A stretch of DNA of 33,470 nt from Candidatus Limnocylindrales bacterium (GCA_035571835.1 DATNBU010000019.1:1-33470), one strand, 5' to 3'; positions 1-8,368 are shown, numbered from the stretch's first letter. The notes: generated from the sequence alone by a model not told the origin. Made by a program: numbers and translations.

Positions 1-578
1 GCTTCGCGGCCGTAGCTCCGGCCGGCGGAATCCCACTGGAATCCGCGCTGAAACGGGCCGAGGCCAAGCCGGCGGATGACCTCGTCCAGCATTGCGGCTT
101 CGGCCTGGCTGATGGCGCCGTCGGCACGCGCGACGCGGGCAAGCATCTCGACGACGATGATGCGTTCCTGAAGCGCGTACTCGGCCGTGAGCCGCTGACA
201 CAGCTCGGCGATCGAAACCTGCGACCCGCGCGCCTGCTGGATGAGCTCTTTCACCCACAGCAGCTTCTCGTCGCTGTAGCCGAGCTCGTGCTGGAAAAAA
301 TGCCGGATGGCGGTGACCTCGCGGCGGTCGAGGCTGCCGTCGGCTTCGGCCAGCCGCACCAGCAGCGCGACGAGGATCTCGACGAACCGGTCGTGGCGTT
401 CGCGCGCGAGAGGCAGCGCGCGCCGGCGCAGCCACCACGTGCCGATGGTTCCCGCCAGCAGCGTGGCCGCAAACAGGAAAAGGGCGACGCGCAGAAGTCC
501 CGCGAACAGCGGCGTTCCGCCGAACAGCGCCAGCAGCAGCAGGAAGATGAGGCATCCCGAATTTGGGAATTGGATCAC
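1..578 (-). CDS. TerB/DjlA-like membrane-anchored protein (3' end outside window)
   Basis: About 192 codons are open from a GTG at 578 to the window edge, so the C-terminus is missing. The N-terminus is strongly hydrophobic (FLLLLALFGG, then FLFAATLLAGTIGTWW), giving one or two membrane segments, followed by a basic stop-transfer patch. Next comes an all-helical acidic TerB-type module with two ADG motifs (LAEADGSLD and VARADGAIS), as in the DjlA co-chaperone family. In DjlA a J domain follows this module; here that part would lie beyond position 1, so membership is inferred. The start is uncertain: another in-frame GTG lies at 590 and neither has a clear ribosome site. It lies downstream of, and on the same strand as, the tRNA-Pro gene. 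Alternative: a TerB-domain protein without a J domain. Confidence 0.65.
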   Translation of the reverse strand, partial: MIQFPNSGCLIFLLLLALFGGTPLFAGLLRVALFLFAATLLAGTIGTWWLRRRALPLARERHDRFVEILVALLVRLAEADGSLDRREVTAIRHFFQHELGYSDEKLLWVKELIQQARGSQVSIAELCQRLTAEYALQERIIVVEMLARVARADGAISQAEAAMLDEVIRRLGLGPFQRGFQWDSAGRSYGRE

Positions 579-604
579 GCGAGCGCGCACTCGAGGGGAG
601 GAGA

Positions 605-681
605 TGGTCGGGGTGAGAGGATTTGAACCTCCGGCTCCTGCGTCCCGAACGCAGTGCTCTACCAGGCTGAGCTACACCCCG
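605..681 (-). tRNA. tRNA-Pro (anticodon CGG)
   Basis: The minus strand folds as a complete 77-nt cloverleaf. The acceptor is CGGGGTG/CACCCCG, the D arm starts GCTC and contains GGTA, the anticodon stem is CTGCG/CGCAG around loop TTCGGGA (anticodon CGG at 647-645), and the T arm is GGAGG-TTCAAAT-CCTCT. The CCA end is encoded (607-605). The C1-G72 pair is typical of bacterial tRNA-Pro. It would read CCG codons, useful in a GC-rich genome. Confidence 0.96.
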
Positions 682-699
682 CAGCCTCGCAGCCGAGCC

Positions 700-705
700 A
701 GATAA
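700..705 (-). promoter_or_regulatory. possible -10 box of the tRNA-Pro gene
   Basis: TTATCT on the minus strand lies 18 nt before the mature tRNA 5' end. The upstream -35 match (TTGGTT, 15-nt spacer) is poor, so this is only a weak promoter suggestion. Confidence 0.25.
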
Positions 706-815
706 CACGGCACCGGCGGAAACCAAATCTTCGCCTTTTTGCGGGCCCGCGGACGATCGCGAGGTCGATCCCGAAGTCGACTATCCTGCGCGGTGGCACC
801 AGCGCCGGGTGGAAG

Positions 816-1472
816 TTACGCGGCTGCGTTTCCCCGCAGCGCGCGAATCGTGGCGGCATAGTCGCCGCTCTTGAAAACGGCGGAGCCGGCGACGACGACG
901 TCCGCGCCGGCGTCGATCACGAGCTGGACGTTGCCGGTCTTGATGCCGCCGTCGACCTCGAGAATGTAGCCGTACCCGTGCTTCTCGCGCAGCTCGCGCA
1001 GCGCGGAGAGCTTCGGCAGCGACACGTCCATGAACGGCTGCGCTCCGAAGCCCGGATTGACGCTCATGACCAGCACCAGCGCCGCGCGCTCGAGGGCCTC
1101 GGCGAGCGTTGCGACCGGCGTATCCGGGTTGATCACGATCCCGGGCTTGCCTCCGGCCGCTTCGATGCGGTCGAAGACGCCTCCGATGTCGGAGACGACC
1201 TCGCGATGCACGCTCACGTAGTCGGCTCCGTTTTCGATGAAGCGCTCGACGTATTTTTCGGGGTGCTCGATCATCAGGTGCACATCGAGCACGAGGTCGG
1301 TCGCACGATCGATCGCACCGACGATGTCGGGCCCGAGCGTCAGGTTCGGGACGAAGTGCCCGTCCATCACGTCGACGTGGATCCAGTCGGCGCCGGCGGC
1401 GGTAACCGCGCGGACTTCGTCGGCAAGCCGGCCAAAATCCGCGGAAAGTATCGATGGCGCAACGCGAATCAC
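816..1472 (-). CDS. rpe: ribulose-phosphate 3-epimerase
   Basis: 218 aa, full family length. It interconverts ribulose 5-phosphate and xylulose 5-phosphate in the cytoplasm (pentose phosphate or Calvin pathways). Visible motifs are the N-terminal APSILSADFGRL, the metal-binding HVDVMDGHFVPN and DVHLMIEHP stretches, the MSVNPGFGAQPF loop and EVDGGI near the C-terminus, in the usual order for this TIM barrel. It starts at a GTG preceded by AAGG about 5 nt upstream. In many proteobacteria-like genomes rpe follows priA, def, fmt and rsmB on the same strand; here it has the right orientation but is separated from rsmB by an opposite-strand SGNH gene. Nothing in the protein looks degraded. Confidence 0.96.
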   Translation of the reverse strand: MIRVAPSILSADFGRLADEVRAVTAAGADWIHVDVMDGHFVPNLTLGPDIVGAIDRATDLVLDVHLMIEHPEKYVERFIENGADYVSVHREVVSDIGGVFDRIEAAGGKPGIVINPDTPVATLAEALERAALVLVMSVNPGFGAQPFMDVSLPKLSALRELREKHGYGYILEVDGGIKTGNVQLVIDAGADVVVAGSAVFKSGDYAATIRALRGNAAA

Positions 1473-1505
1473 GCCGCCTTATACGAAGCGACCGGCATGG
1501 CGGCA

Positions 1506-1540
1506 ACCGAGCGGCTTGCGCTCGTTCGCGGCGGCTCGGT
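1506..1540. repeat. inverted repeat in the rpe / SGNH-gene divergent spacer
   Basis: ACCGAGC (1506-1512) and GCTCGGT (1534-1540) are exact reverse complements 21 nt apart, between the divergent rpe and SGNH genes. It could be an operator or a hairpin; short arms make chance occurrence possible. Confidence 0.35.
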
Positions 1541-1574
1541 GAGGCGCAACCGGCAGGGCATGCGCGCACGCAGT

Positions 1575-1602
1575 TTGCGACGAGCCGTGCGCGCCCTACA
1601 CT
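1575..1602 (+). promoter_or_regulatory. putative sigma-70-like promoter of the SGNH gene (leaderless layout)
   Basis: TTGCGA (1575-1580, 4/6 to TTGACA), a 16-nt spacer, then TACACT (1597-1602, 4/6 to TATAAT). The ATG at 1610 begins 8 nt after the -10 box, so transcription would start at or next to the start codon. That agrees with the absence of a Shine-Dalgarno sequence. Confidence 0.4.
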
Positions 1603-1609
1603 CGGCCGG

Positions 1610-2890
1610 ATGAACGCCGGCAGAGTCGAACATGGTCCGCGCGATTCGGCGGCCCTGCGGCGCCGGATGATGTTTGCCACGGTGAGCCTCGGCGTCGCGC
1701 TCGCATGGGTCGTTCTCGAGGTTTCGCTTCGCCTTGCACCCCAGGTGATCTCGCCGCGGCTGCTGATTCTTTTCGAGCCGGGCCTGCGCGCCGAAATTGC
1801 CGCGGGAGCATTCCCGCTCGAGAAGGACTACCGGCGCATCGAGCGCGATGACGAGGGACCGCCGCTGTTCGTCGCGAAGCCGGAATCGCCGATCGTGTCG
1901 GTGGACAATGCGGCCGGCAACGCGCCGCGCTCGACCGACGAGATCGGCTTCTGCAACCCGCCCGGCAAGTATGCAGCGCGCGATGGCATCGACGTGATCT
2001 CCGTCGGCGACTCGTTCACGTGGTGTCACGCACTGCTTCCTGCTCAGACGTGGACTGAGCTGCTCGAGCGACGCACCGGTCTGTCCAGCTTCGATCTCGG
2101 GCTCGGAGGTCTCGGCCCCTACGAATACCTGCAGATCCTGCGCGAGTTCGGGCTCGCGAAGCATCCGCGCGTGGTCATCATGAACGTCTACGGCGGCAAC
2201 GACCTGCGCGATGCCGTCGAGTACGAACGCTACCGAAGCGCGGTCGAAGCCGGCGGCGCGCTGCCGAGCGAGGGGCCGCAGCCGATCGCACCGGCGCTGG
2301 CGGCCAGCGTCGTCGGACGCCACAGCTACGCGCTGAATCTGATCCTCGCGCTGGTGAGCCGTGTGGCGAGCCCGAGTGAGAAGGATCCGGAAAAGGCCGG
2401 CGTCGACTTTCACTACTCGATCGACGGAGTGGACGGGCCGATCCCGTTCAATCTCGAGAACCGCGATCGCGATGAAGTCGCCGCCGCACGCCGCTTCGAG
2501 CGCGGCGTGGCGACGCCGGAGCTGTGGGCCGGCGCGCTGTCACGCTTCGGTGCGCTTGCCCGCGAGCACGGCTTCCTTGCAGTCGTGAGTTACACGCCTT
2601 CGGCGCACACGATCTATTCCGATCACCTGCGGTTCGCGGATCCGACGATCGAGCCGGTGCTGCGAAAGCTCGACGACGCGCAGCGCGCCTGGCTCGCCGG
2701 CCATGCCGACGCAGACGGCTACGTGTTCCACGACCTGACCCCGGAGCTTCGAAGCGCCGCGGCGAACCCGCGCCCGTCGAACCTGCTGTACGATCCGACC
2801 ACGATGCATTTTTCTGCCCGCGGTCATGAGGTCGTAGCCGAAGCATTCGCAGGCTTTCTCGCCGATCGCGGTATTTCGGGAAAGAAATAA
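1610..2890 (+). CDS. membrane-anchored SGNH/GDSL-type hydrolase-like protein
   Basis: 426 aa from the ATG at 1610. A basic N-terminus precedes one hydrophobic helix (FATVSLGVALAWVVLEV, about residues 19-35), so the protein is probably an inner-membrane signal anchor with the catalytic part outside. Block I is VGDSFTW with the nucleophile Ser135. A GGND block (YGGNDLRD) follows about 50 residues later, and D395 with H400 in DPTTMHFSARGH give the C-terminal acid/His pair. This resembles AlgX/DltD-like or lipase-type SGNH proteins that act on acyl groups of polysaccharides or lipids; the substrate cannot be told. It stands alone on the plus strand between rpe and rsmB and has no ribosome site. 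An alternative start is ATG 1664, close to the helix. Confidence 0.75.
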   Translation: MNAGRVEHGPRDSAALRRRMMFATVSLGVALAWVVLEVSLRLAPQVISPRLLILFEPGLRAEIAAGAFPLEKDYRRIERDDEGPPLFVAKPESPIVSVDNAAGNAPRSTDEIGFCNPPGKYAARDGIDVISVGDSFTWCHALLPAQTWTELLERRTGLSSFDLGLGGLGPYEYLQILREFGLAKHPRVVIMNVYGGNDLRDAVEYERYRSAVEAGGALPSEGPQPIAPALAASVVGRHSYALNLILALVSRVASPSEKDPEKAGVDFHYSIDGVDGPIPFNLENRDRDEVAAARRFERGVATPELWAGALSRFGALAREHGFLAVVSYTPSAHTIYSDHLRFADPTIEPVLRKLDDAQRAWLAGHADADGYVFHDLTPELRSAAANPRPSNLLYDPTTMHFSARGHEVVAEAFAGFLADRGISGKK

Positions 2891-2898
2891 CCCGGCGG

Positions 2899-2978
2899 CC
2901 GGTGCGGGGGCGTCGGCGTGCGAGTCGTTCCGCAGCGAAGCGAGGACTAAAGCGAGCGCGCCGATGCCCCCGTGCCGG
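2899..2978. repeat. 20-bp-arm inverted repeat between convergent genes
   Basis: Arms 2899-2918 and 2959-2978 pair over 20 positions with three mismatches that are all G-U wobbles in RNA (core GGGGGC/GCCCCC). The 40-nt loop carries short GCGAAGCGAG-type repeats. It lies between the SGNH stop and the rsmB stop. It may act as a bidirectional transcription barrier, although there is no U tract, or it may be a copy of an intergenic palindromic repeat. Confidence 0.55.
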
Positions 2979-3012
2979 ACGCCGCGCACGATCGGAACGC
3001 AACGCGCTCGCG

Positions 3013-4347
3013 TCAGGTCGGCTGCGGTGCCGCCGGCCGAGGCCGGTCGTGGCGCTTCAGTCGCACCGCAAAGAAGCCGTCGATGCCGTGCCGGTGCGGA
3101 AAGGTTCGCATGGTTCCACCGGCATCGGCGAGCGCCGCGACGACCGGCGGCAGCGTGGCGGCTCCTTCCTGCTCGAATTCGGGATGCGCCTCGAGAAAAT
3201 CGCGAACGACATCTTCGTTCTCGGTGCGCGCGATCGTGCACGTCGAGTAGACGAGCCGTCCGCCCTGGCGCACGCGCTGCGAGGCGGCCTCGAGGATCGA
3301 TCGCTGCCGGCCGGCAAGATCCCGGAGATCCGCGGGCGAGCGGCGCCAGCGGATCTCGGGATGCTGGCGTAACGTGCCGAGACCGGAGCACGGTGCGTCG
3401 GCGAGCACGGCATCAAAAGTCCCGGCGATTGCGCCGAGCTCCTCGATCCCGCAATCGAGAAAACGCACTTTCTGCTGGATGCCCGCGTTCTCGAGCGAGA
3501 TGCGGACGCGCTCGTCGGCGCGCGGCGCGGGGTCGCACGCGACGACGCTTCCACGCAGTCCGACCTTCGCGGCGATCGCCGCGGTCTTTCCGCCGGGCGC
3601 CGCGCACGCGTCGAGGATTTTCTCGCCCGGCCGCGGATCGAGCAGCTCGACGACGAGCTGCGACGCTTCGCCCTGAACCACGGTAAGGCCTTCGAACTGC
3701 CGGACCGCGCCGCCGACGACGATCGATGTCGACGCATGCGTTCCCGCACGCACCGAAAATCCCGCCGAACGGATGGCCTGCACGGCGGCATCGCGGTTTC
3801 CGAGGGCGCGATAGCACGTGGGCGCAGCGTCGTTGTTGGCTTCCATGAGCGCCTCGGCGTCCGTCTCGCCGAGCTCGTCGAGCCACATGCGCACGAGCCA
3901 GTCCGGATGCGAGTGCATGACGCCGAGCCGCGTTTCCTCGGGCGCGTCGGGCGCAGGCGCGAGGCCTTCGCGCTGCGCACGCCGCAGCAGCGCGTTGACG
4001 AAACCGCGCGCGCTCGCCGCGCGCCGCACCACCAGATCGACGCTCGTCATGACCGCGGCGTGATCGGGAATGCGATCGAGGAACGCCATCTGGAAAAGGC
4101 CGAGACGCAACGCGATGAGAACGACCTGGTCGATTTTCTCGATCGGCCGATCGGCCCAGGCCTGGATCGTATGGTCGAGCGTGCGCTGCCGCGCGATCGT
4201 GCCGTAGACCAGGATCGTCGCGAGCGCGCGGTCGGCCTCGTTCATGCGCAGCGTGTCGTACGCACGCGCGAGTGCTTCGTCCGACCACTGGCCGCCGTCG
4301 ACGGCGACGAGCACGTCGGCGGCAAGACGTCGCGGATCAGTCGCCAT
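3013..4347 (-). CDS. rsmB: 16S rRNA (cytosine-5-)-methyltransferase RsmB/Sun
   Basis: 444 aa, normal length (E. coli about 429). It methylates C967 of 16S rRNA with S-adenosylmethionine. The first third is a NusB-like RNA-binding helical domain (RRLAADVLVAVDGGQW, RGFVNALLRRAQREG). The Rossmann methyltransferase part follows: motif I DACAAPGGKTAAIAAK, motif IV ADAPCSGLGTLRQHPEIRW and motif VI YSTCTI. The two conserved Cys, in PCSG and STCTI, are present. The ATG at 4347 overlaps the end of fmt by 11 nt, so the two are probably translationally coupled in a priA-def-fmt-rsmB unit, as in many Gram-negative bacteria. It is convergent with the SGNH gene. Confidence 0.95.
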   Translation of the reverse strand: MATDPRRLAADVLVAVDGGQWSDEALARAYDTLRMNEADRALATILVYGTIARQRTLDHTIQAWADRPIEKIDQVVLIALRLGLFQMAFLDRIPDHAAVMTSVDLVVRRAASARGFVNALLRRAQREGLAPAPDAPEETRLGVMHSHPDWLVRMWLDELGETDAEALMEANNDAAPTCYRALGNRDAAVQAIRSAGFSVRAGTHASTSIVVGGAVRQFEGLTVVQGEASQLVVELLDPRPGEKILDACAAPGGKTAAIAAKVGLRGSVVACDPAPRADERVRISLENAGIQQKVRFLDCGIEELGAIAGTFDAVLADAPCSGLGTLRQHPEIRWRRSPADLRDLAGRQRSILEAASQRVRQGGRLVYSTCTIARTENEDVVRDFLEAHPEFEQEGAATLPPVVAALADAGGTMRTFPHRHGIDGFFAVRLKRHDRPRPAAPQPT

Positions 4348-5305
4348 TGCCCAAAATGCGCGGGCCGGCGGCCTTCAGTCCGCGTTCATAAGCGAGCGCG
4401 GACATCGCGCGCTTTCCCTCGGGTTGGACCTGCAGAAGCTCGAGCACGCCGGTGCCGCACGCCACGAGCAGGCCTTCTTCCGAGGCACCGAGGACGGTTC
4501 CCGGCGCGGCGTCGTGCGCGGCCCTCGAGAAGCGCGCGTCGAGGATTTTCAGCCGCGCGCCGCGATCGGTCGCGAATGCGCCCGGCTGCGGCGAGAACGC
4601 GCGCACGCGCAGCCACAGCGCCTGCGCATCTTCGTTCCAGTGAATCGACGCTTCCTGTTTGCGAAGCGGCGGCGCGAACGTCGCATCGGCATGATGCTGC
4701 GGACGCCGGCGGATCGCTGCTCCGTAGTCGGCGAAGCGGTCGATGGTCTCGACCAGAAGCTCGGCCGAAAGCGCCGCCAGCTCGGCGCGAAGCCCGGCGC
4801 CGTTCATCGTGGCCGGAATCCGCATCGAGCGCTCGAGAATCACGTCGCCTTCGTCGAGCCCTTCGTTCATCTGCATGATCGTCACGCCGGTCTCGGTCAT
4901 GCCGGCAAGAAGCGCGCGTTCGATCGGAGCGGCGCCGCGAAGCCTCGGAAGCAGCGACGCATGCGCATTGATGCAGCCGAGGCGCGGCGCCGCGAGCACC
5001 GCACGCGGCAGGATGCGCCCATACGCTACGACCACGCCGAGATCGGCGTGAAGCGCCTTGAGCTGCTCCACGAAGCTTTCTTCGCGCGGCGACGCAGGCT
5101 CGAGAACCTCGATGCCGGCCGCGATCGCTTCGCGCTTGACCGGTCCGGCTTCGACCTTGTGTCCGCGGCCGCGCGGCTTGTCCGGCCGAGTGACCACGGC
5201 CCGCACGCGATGCTTGGTAGTCAGCAGCCGCCGCAGCGAAACCGCCGCGTATTCGGGTGTCCCCATGAAAACCAGATCGAGCGATTTCGTGTCGGAAGAG
5301 GTCAG
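4337..5305 (-). CDS. fmt: methionyl-tRNA formyltransferase (probable CTG start)
   Basis: It formylates Met-tRNA-fMet for initiation. The body is typical: FMGTPEYAAVSLRRLL, AYGRILPRAVL, the INAHASLLPRLRGAAPI active site (Asn and His), and MNEGLDEGDVI with the catalytic Asp. The C-terminal OB-like domain includes RVRAFSPQPGAF. The first ATG (5266) begins at MGTPEY and would delete the first beta strand, which the family always has (consensus like RIVFMGTPEF). Upstream in frame stands LDLVFMGTPEY, and the only plausible initiator is a CTG at 5305 overlapping the def stop as CTGA, giving 322 aa. No ATG, GTG or TTG was seen nearby in frame. If only ATG is accepted the CDS is 4337-5266. It ends inside the rsmB start. 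Confidence 0.9.
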   Translation of the reverse strand: MTSSDTKSLDLVFMGTPEYAAVSLRRLLTTKHRVRAVVTRPDKPRGRGHKVEAGPVKREAIAAGIEVLEPASPREESFVEQLKALHADLGVVVAYGRILPRAVLAAPRLGCINAHASLLPRLRGAAPIERALLAGMTETGVTIMQMNEGLDEGDVILERSMRIPATMNGAGLRAELAALSAELLVETIDRFADYGAAIRRRPQHHADATFAPPLRKQEASIHWNEDAQALWLRVRAFSPQPGAFATDRGARLKILDARFSRAAHDAAPGTVLGASEEGLLVACGTGVLELLQVQPEGKRAMSALAYERGLKAAGPRILGNGD

Positions 5306-5844
5306 AAAAGCGTGCCCGTGCCGGAGCCGGCCGCTTCGACCAGCTCGGGATTCTCCTTGCGCAGCCTTTTTCGATAGAGCTCACGCTTCAGCCTGGAGAC
5401 GTGGTCGATGAACAGCGTGCCTTCGAGATGGTCGATCTCGTGCTGCAGGCAGACCGCCTCGAGATCGCTCGCCTCGATCTCGATTTCCTTCTCGTCGAGC
5501 GTCCAGCCGCGCACCAGGATTTCCTGCGCGCGCGTCACTTCGGCCGTGTAGTTGACGACGCTCAGGCAGCCTTCTTCCCAGACGATCGAGCCGCGCGACT
5601 CGACGATGACCGGGTTGATGATCTTGAGCAGGTTCTTGCCGCGGTTGTCGGGATCGGTGTCGACGACGATCACGCGCTCGAGCACTCCGATCTGCGGCGC
5701 CGCGAGCCCGATTCCGTTGGCGATGTACATCGTGTCGACCATGTCGTGCAGCATGCGGGCGACATGTCCGCCGATGTCGCGGACGTCATGCGCCTTCTGC
5801 TTGAGCACGCGGCTCGGGTATTTGTGGATCTCGAGAACCGACAC
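5302..5844 (-). CDS. def: peptide deformylase
   Basis: 180 aa metalloenzyme that removes the formyl group from new proteins. All three family motifs are intact: GIGLAAPQIG (motif I), EGCLS (motif II, with the metal-ligand Cys) and QHEIDHLEG (motif III, two ligand His and the catalytic Glu). The N-terminal EIHKYPSRVLKQKA matches the family. The start is a GTG at 5844. The C-terminal tail (RKRLRKENPELVEAAGSGTGTLF) is charged and flexible. Its stop overlaps the proposed CTG start of fmt, the usual def-fmt pairing of functionally linked enzymes. It lies 82 nt downstream of priA. Confidence 0.97.
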   Translation of the reverse strand: MSVLEIHKYPSRVLKQKAHDVRDIGGHVARMLHDMVDTMYIANGIGLAAPQIGVLERVIVVDTDPDNRGKNLLKIINPVIVESRGSIVWEEGCLSVVNYTAEVTRAQEILVRGWTLDEKEIEIEASDLEAVCLQHEIDHLEGTLFIDHVSRLKRELYRKRLRKENPELVEAAGSGTGTLF

Positions 5845-5926
5845 GATCCGGTAGTGAACGGGAAATCACGGGGAAGCGCAACAGCCCGATTTTCCGGCCT
5901 GTTCGAGGCCGCAGCGGCGCCCCGGC

Positions 5927-8368
5927 TCAGAACATGTCGACCGGATCGACGTCGACAAGCACGCGAATTCGCGAAGCCCGCGCAGCCTGGGACACCGCGG
6001 CGCGGCCACGCGACAGCGCGGCTCGCACGAGCGCAGATCGGGGAGACCGTACGTGCACGTGAAAGCGGTAGCGCTCCTTGATGCGCTCGATCAGGGCCGG
6101 CGCAGGGCCCCGCACCTGAATCTCGCCGCTTTCCGTACCAGCCTCCATCATCGCGCGGGCGGCCTGGGCCGAGAGCCGTTCGACCATCTGGCGGTCTTCG
6201 CCTTCGAGCCGGAGCATGCCCATGCGCGTGATCGGCGGATAGCCAAGCGTCGTGCGCTCGGCGAGCTCCTCGCGCGCGTAGGCGTCGAAGTCGTGAATCG
6301 CCGCAAGCGCGATCGCCGGATGCTCGGGCTGATACGTCTGCACGATCACGTTTCCCTGCTCGGTGCCGCGCCCGGCACGTCCCGCAACCTGCGAGATCAG
6401 CTGAAACGTGCGCTCGGCTCCGCGAAAGTCGGGCACCGACAGCGACACGTCCGCCTGCACGACGCCGACGAGCGTGACGCCGGGAACGTCGTGGCCTTTG
6501 GCGATCATCTGCGTGCCGAGCAGTACGTCGACCTCGCCGCGCCGCCACGCCGACAGCGTTTCGGCAAGCAGGCCGCGCTGCTCGGTCGCATCGCGGTCGA
6601 GCCGCGCAACACGCGCGTCCGGCAGCAGCGTGCGAACCGTCGCCTCGAGCCGCTGCGTGCCGAGTCCCTGCGAGAACATCGCCGTCTTTCCGCAGGACGG
6701 GCACGCGGCCGGCATTGCGCGGCGCGCGTCGCAGTGGTGACAGCGAAGCGTGCGGTCGTTCTGATGCACCGTCATCGCGACGCTGCACGAGCCGCATTCG
6801 AGCGTCACGCCGCACGCCCAGCACTGCAGTGAACACGCATATCCGCGCCGGTTGAGGAACAGCAGCGTCTGCCCGCCGGCCGCGTAGTTCTCGCGCAGCG
6901 CATCGGTAAGCCGCTGGCTGAGGCCGCCGCCCTGCTCGATGTCTTTTCCGCGCAAGTCGACGAGCTCGATGCGCGGAGGCGGACACGGCGTGACGCGCGT
7001 CGGCAGCCGCAGATGCCGATAGCGGCCGTCGACGGCGTGCCGCCAGCTTTCGAGCGACGGCGTCGCCGAGCCGAGCACGACCGGGCAGCCTTCGATGCGG
7101 CCGCGCATGACGGCCGTGTCGCGGGCGTGATAGCGCACGCCGTCGTCCTGCTTGTACGACCCGTCGTGCTCTTCGTCGACGACGATGAGGCCGAGGCCCG
7201 ATACCGGCGCGAGCACTGCCGAGCGCGCGCCGACGGCAATCCGGGCCTGGCCGCGCGCGATGCGCCGCCATTCGTCCCAGCGTTCGCCTGGCGTCAGATC
7301 GCTGTGCAGCACCGCGACCGCATCGCCGAAGCGCGCGCGAAAGCGCGCGACGACCTGATGGGTCAGTGAAATCTCCGGCACCAGCACGAGCGCGCCCTGC
7401 CCTCGCGACAGCGCCTCCTCGATCGTTCGCAGGTAGACCTCGGTTTTGCCGGCCGCGGTCACGCCCTGGAGCAGCAGCGTGGAGAAGCTTCCGGAAGCAG
7501 CGATGATCGCATCGACGACGCTCTGCTGGTCGGCGGTAAGCGCCGGCGGCTCGGCATGCTCGACATATTCCTGCGGCGAGCGCATGCGCTCGGCCTTTTC
7601 GCTGCGTACGATTCCAGCCTCGACGAGCGCCGCGAGCGACGCCGGCGCCGACGGAAACAGCGCGGTGAGCTCGCTCATCGTCGCGCGGCGCCCGGGCTGG
7701 CGCGCGAGATGCTCGAGCAGCGCGCGGCGCTTCGGTGCGCGTGCCAGCAGCGTCTGCTCGAGCGCATCGTCGGGCATGCGCTTGATGATCACCGACGTCT
7801 CGTACTGCGTGCGCGTGCGCGGAGAAGTCAGCACGTCGTCGATCGACGCGATGCCGCGGTCGACGAGCGAGCGCAGCGCGCGGTCGATATTCTTGCGGCC
7901 GACCGCCTGCGCGATCGAAACCAGCGGCATCGGCCGGTTGGCCTTGGCAAGCAGGGCGACGATTTTCTTCTCGAGATCGTCGCTGATTTCGGGCAGCTCG
8001 CCTTCGCGCAGCATCACAGCACGGTGCGAGGTGGTCGTGAGCGCACGTCCGACAGCCAGCGAAAGCGTGTCGCCGATCGGCGACAGGTAGTAGTCGGCCA
8101 TCCACTCGAGAAGCTCGAGCAATTTCGCCGGTACGATCGGGCTGTCGTCGAGCAGCGAGATCAGCGGCCGGCACACGACGCCGTCGGGCGCTGCGTCGGC
8201 TTCGCCGATGACGAGCGCCGTCACGCGCCGCGGCCCGAGCGGCACCACCACGCGCATGCCGGTCCGCACCAGACCGCGCAGCGAATCCGGCACCGCATAC
8301 GAAAGGCGGGCAAGGCTGGCGACGGCCGGAAGCGGCGTCACATGAACAAAATCTGACACGTACGCCAC
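5927..8368 (-). CDS. priA: primosomal replication restart helicase PriA
   Basis: About 813 aa from the GTG at 8368 (GTG 8359, 810 aa, is equally possible; AAGAG lies upstream of the latter). It is a superfamily-2 DNA helicase that reloads the replisome at stalled forks. Domains in order: an N-terminal DNA-binding domain (YAVPDSLRGLVRTGMRVVVPLG), a winged helix, Walker A GVTAAGKTEVY near residue 300, the DEEH box in VVDEEHDGSYKQDDGVRYHARD near 395, and paired CxxC zinc motifs (CWAC, CGSC, CHHC, CPSC) near 510-560. A helicase C domain with GTQMIAKGHDVPGVTLVG and QVAGRAGRG follows. The frame stays open upstream to 8626, but that part has no family similarity and is left out. It heads the priA-def-fmt-rsmB block and is divergent from the PilM-like gene. 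Confidence 0.93.
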   Translation of the reverse strand: MAYVSDFVHVTPLPAVASLARLSYAVPDSLRGLVRTGMRVVVPLGPRRVTALVIGEADAAPDGVVCRPLISLLDDSPIVPAKLLELLEWMADYYLSPIGDTLSLAVGRALTTTSHRAVMLREGELPEISDDLEKKIVALLAKANRPMPLVSIAQAVGRKNIDRALRSLVDRGIASIDDVLTSPRTRTQYETSVIIKRMPDDALEQTLLARAPKRRALLEHLARQPGRRATMSELTALFPSAPASLAALVEAGIVRSEKAERMRSPQEYVEHAEPPALTADQQSVVDAIIAASGSFSTLLLQGVTAAGKTEVYLRTIEEALSRGQGALVLVPEISLTHQVVARFRARFGDAVAVLHSDLTPGERWDEWRRIARGQARIAVGARSAVLAPVSGLGLIVVDEEHDGSYKQDDGVRYHARDTAVMRGRIEGCPVVLGSATPSLESWRHAVDGRYRHLRLPTRVTPCPPPRIELVDLRGKDIEQGGGLSQRLTDALRENYAAGGQTLLFLNRRGYACSLQCWACGVTLECGSCSVAMTVHQNDRTLRCHHCDARRAMPAACPSCGKTAMFSQGLGTQRLEATVRTLLPDARVARLDRDATEQRGLLAETLSAWRRGEVDVLLGTQMIAKGHDVPGVTLVGVVQADVSLSVPDFRGAERTFQLISQVAGRAGRGTEQGNVIVQTYQPEHPAIALAAIHDFDAYAREELAERTTLGYPPITRMGMLRLEGEDRQMVERLSAQAARAMMEAGTESGEIQVRGPAPALIERIKERYRFHVHVRSPRSALVRAALSRGRAAVSQAARASRIRVLVDVDPVDMF

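Noticed and set aside
1454-1609. 52-codon upstream extension of the SGNH gene overlapping the rpe start
   Set aside because: The basic, low-information sequence would place the membrane anchor after 70 residues and overlap the divergent gene; a promoter-like sequence lies inside it.
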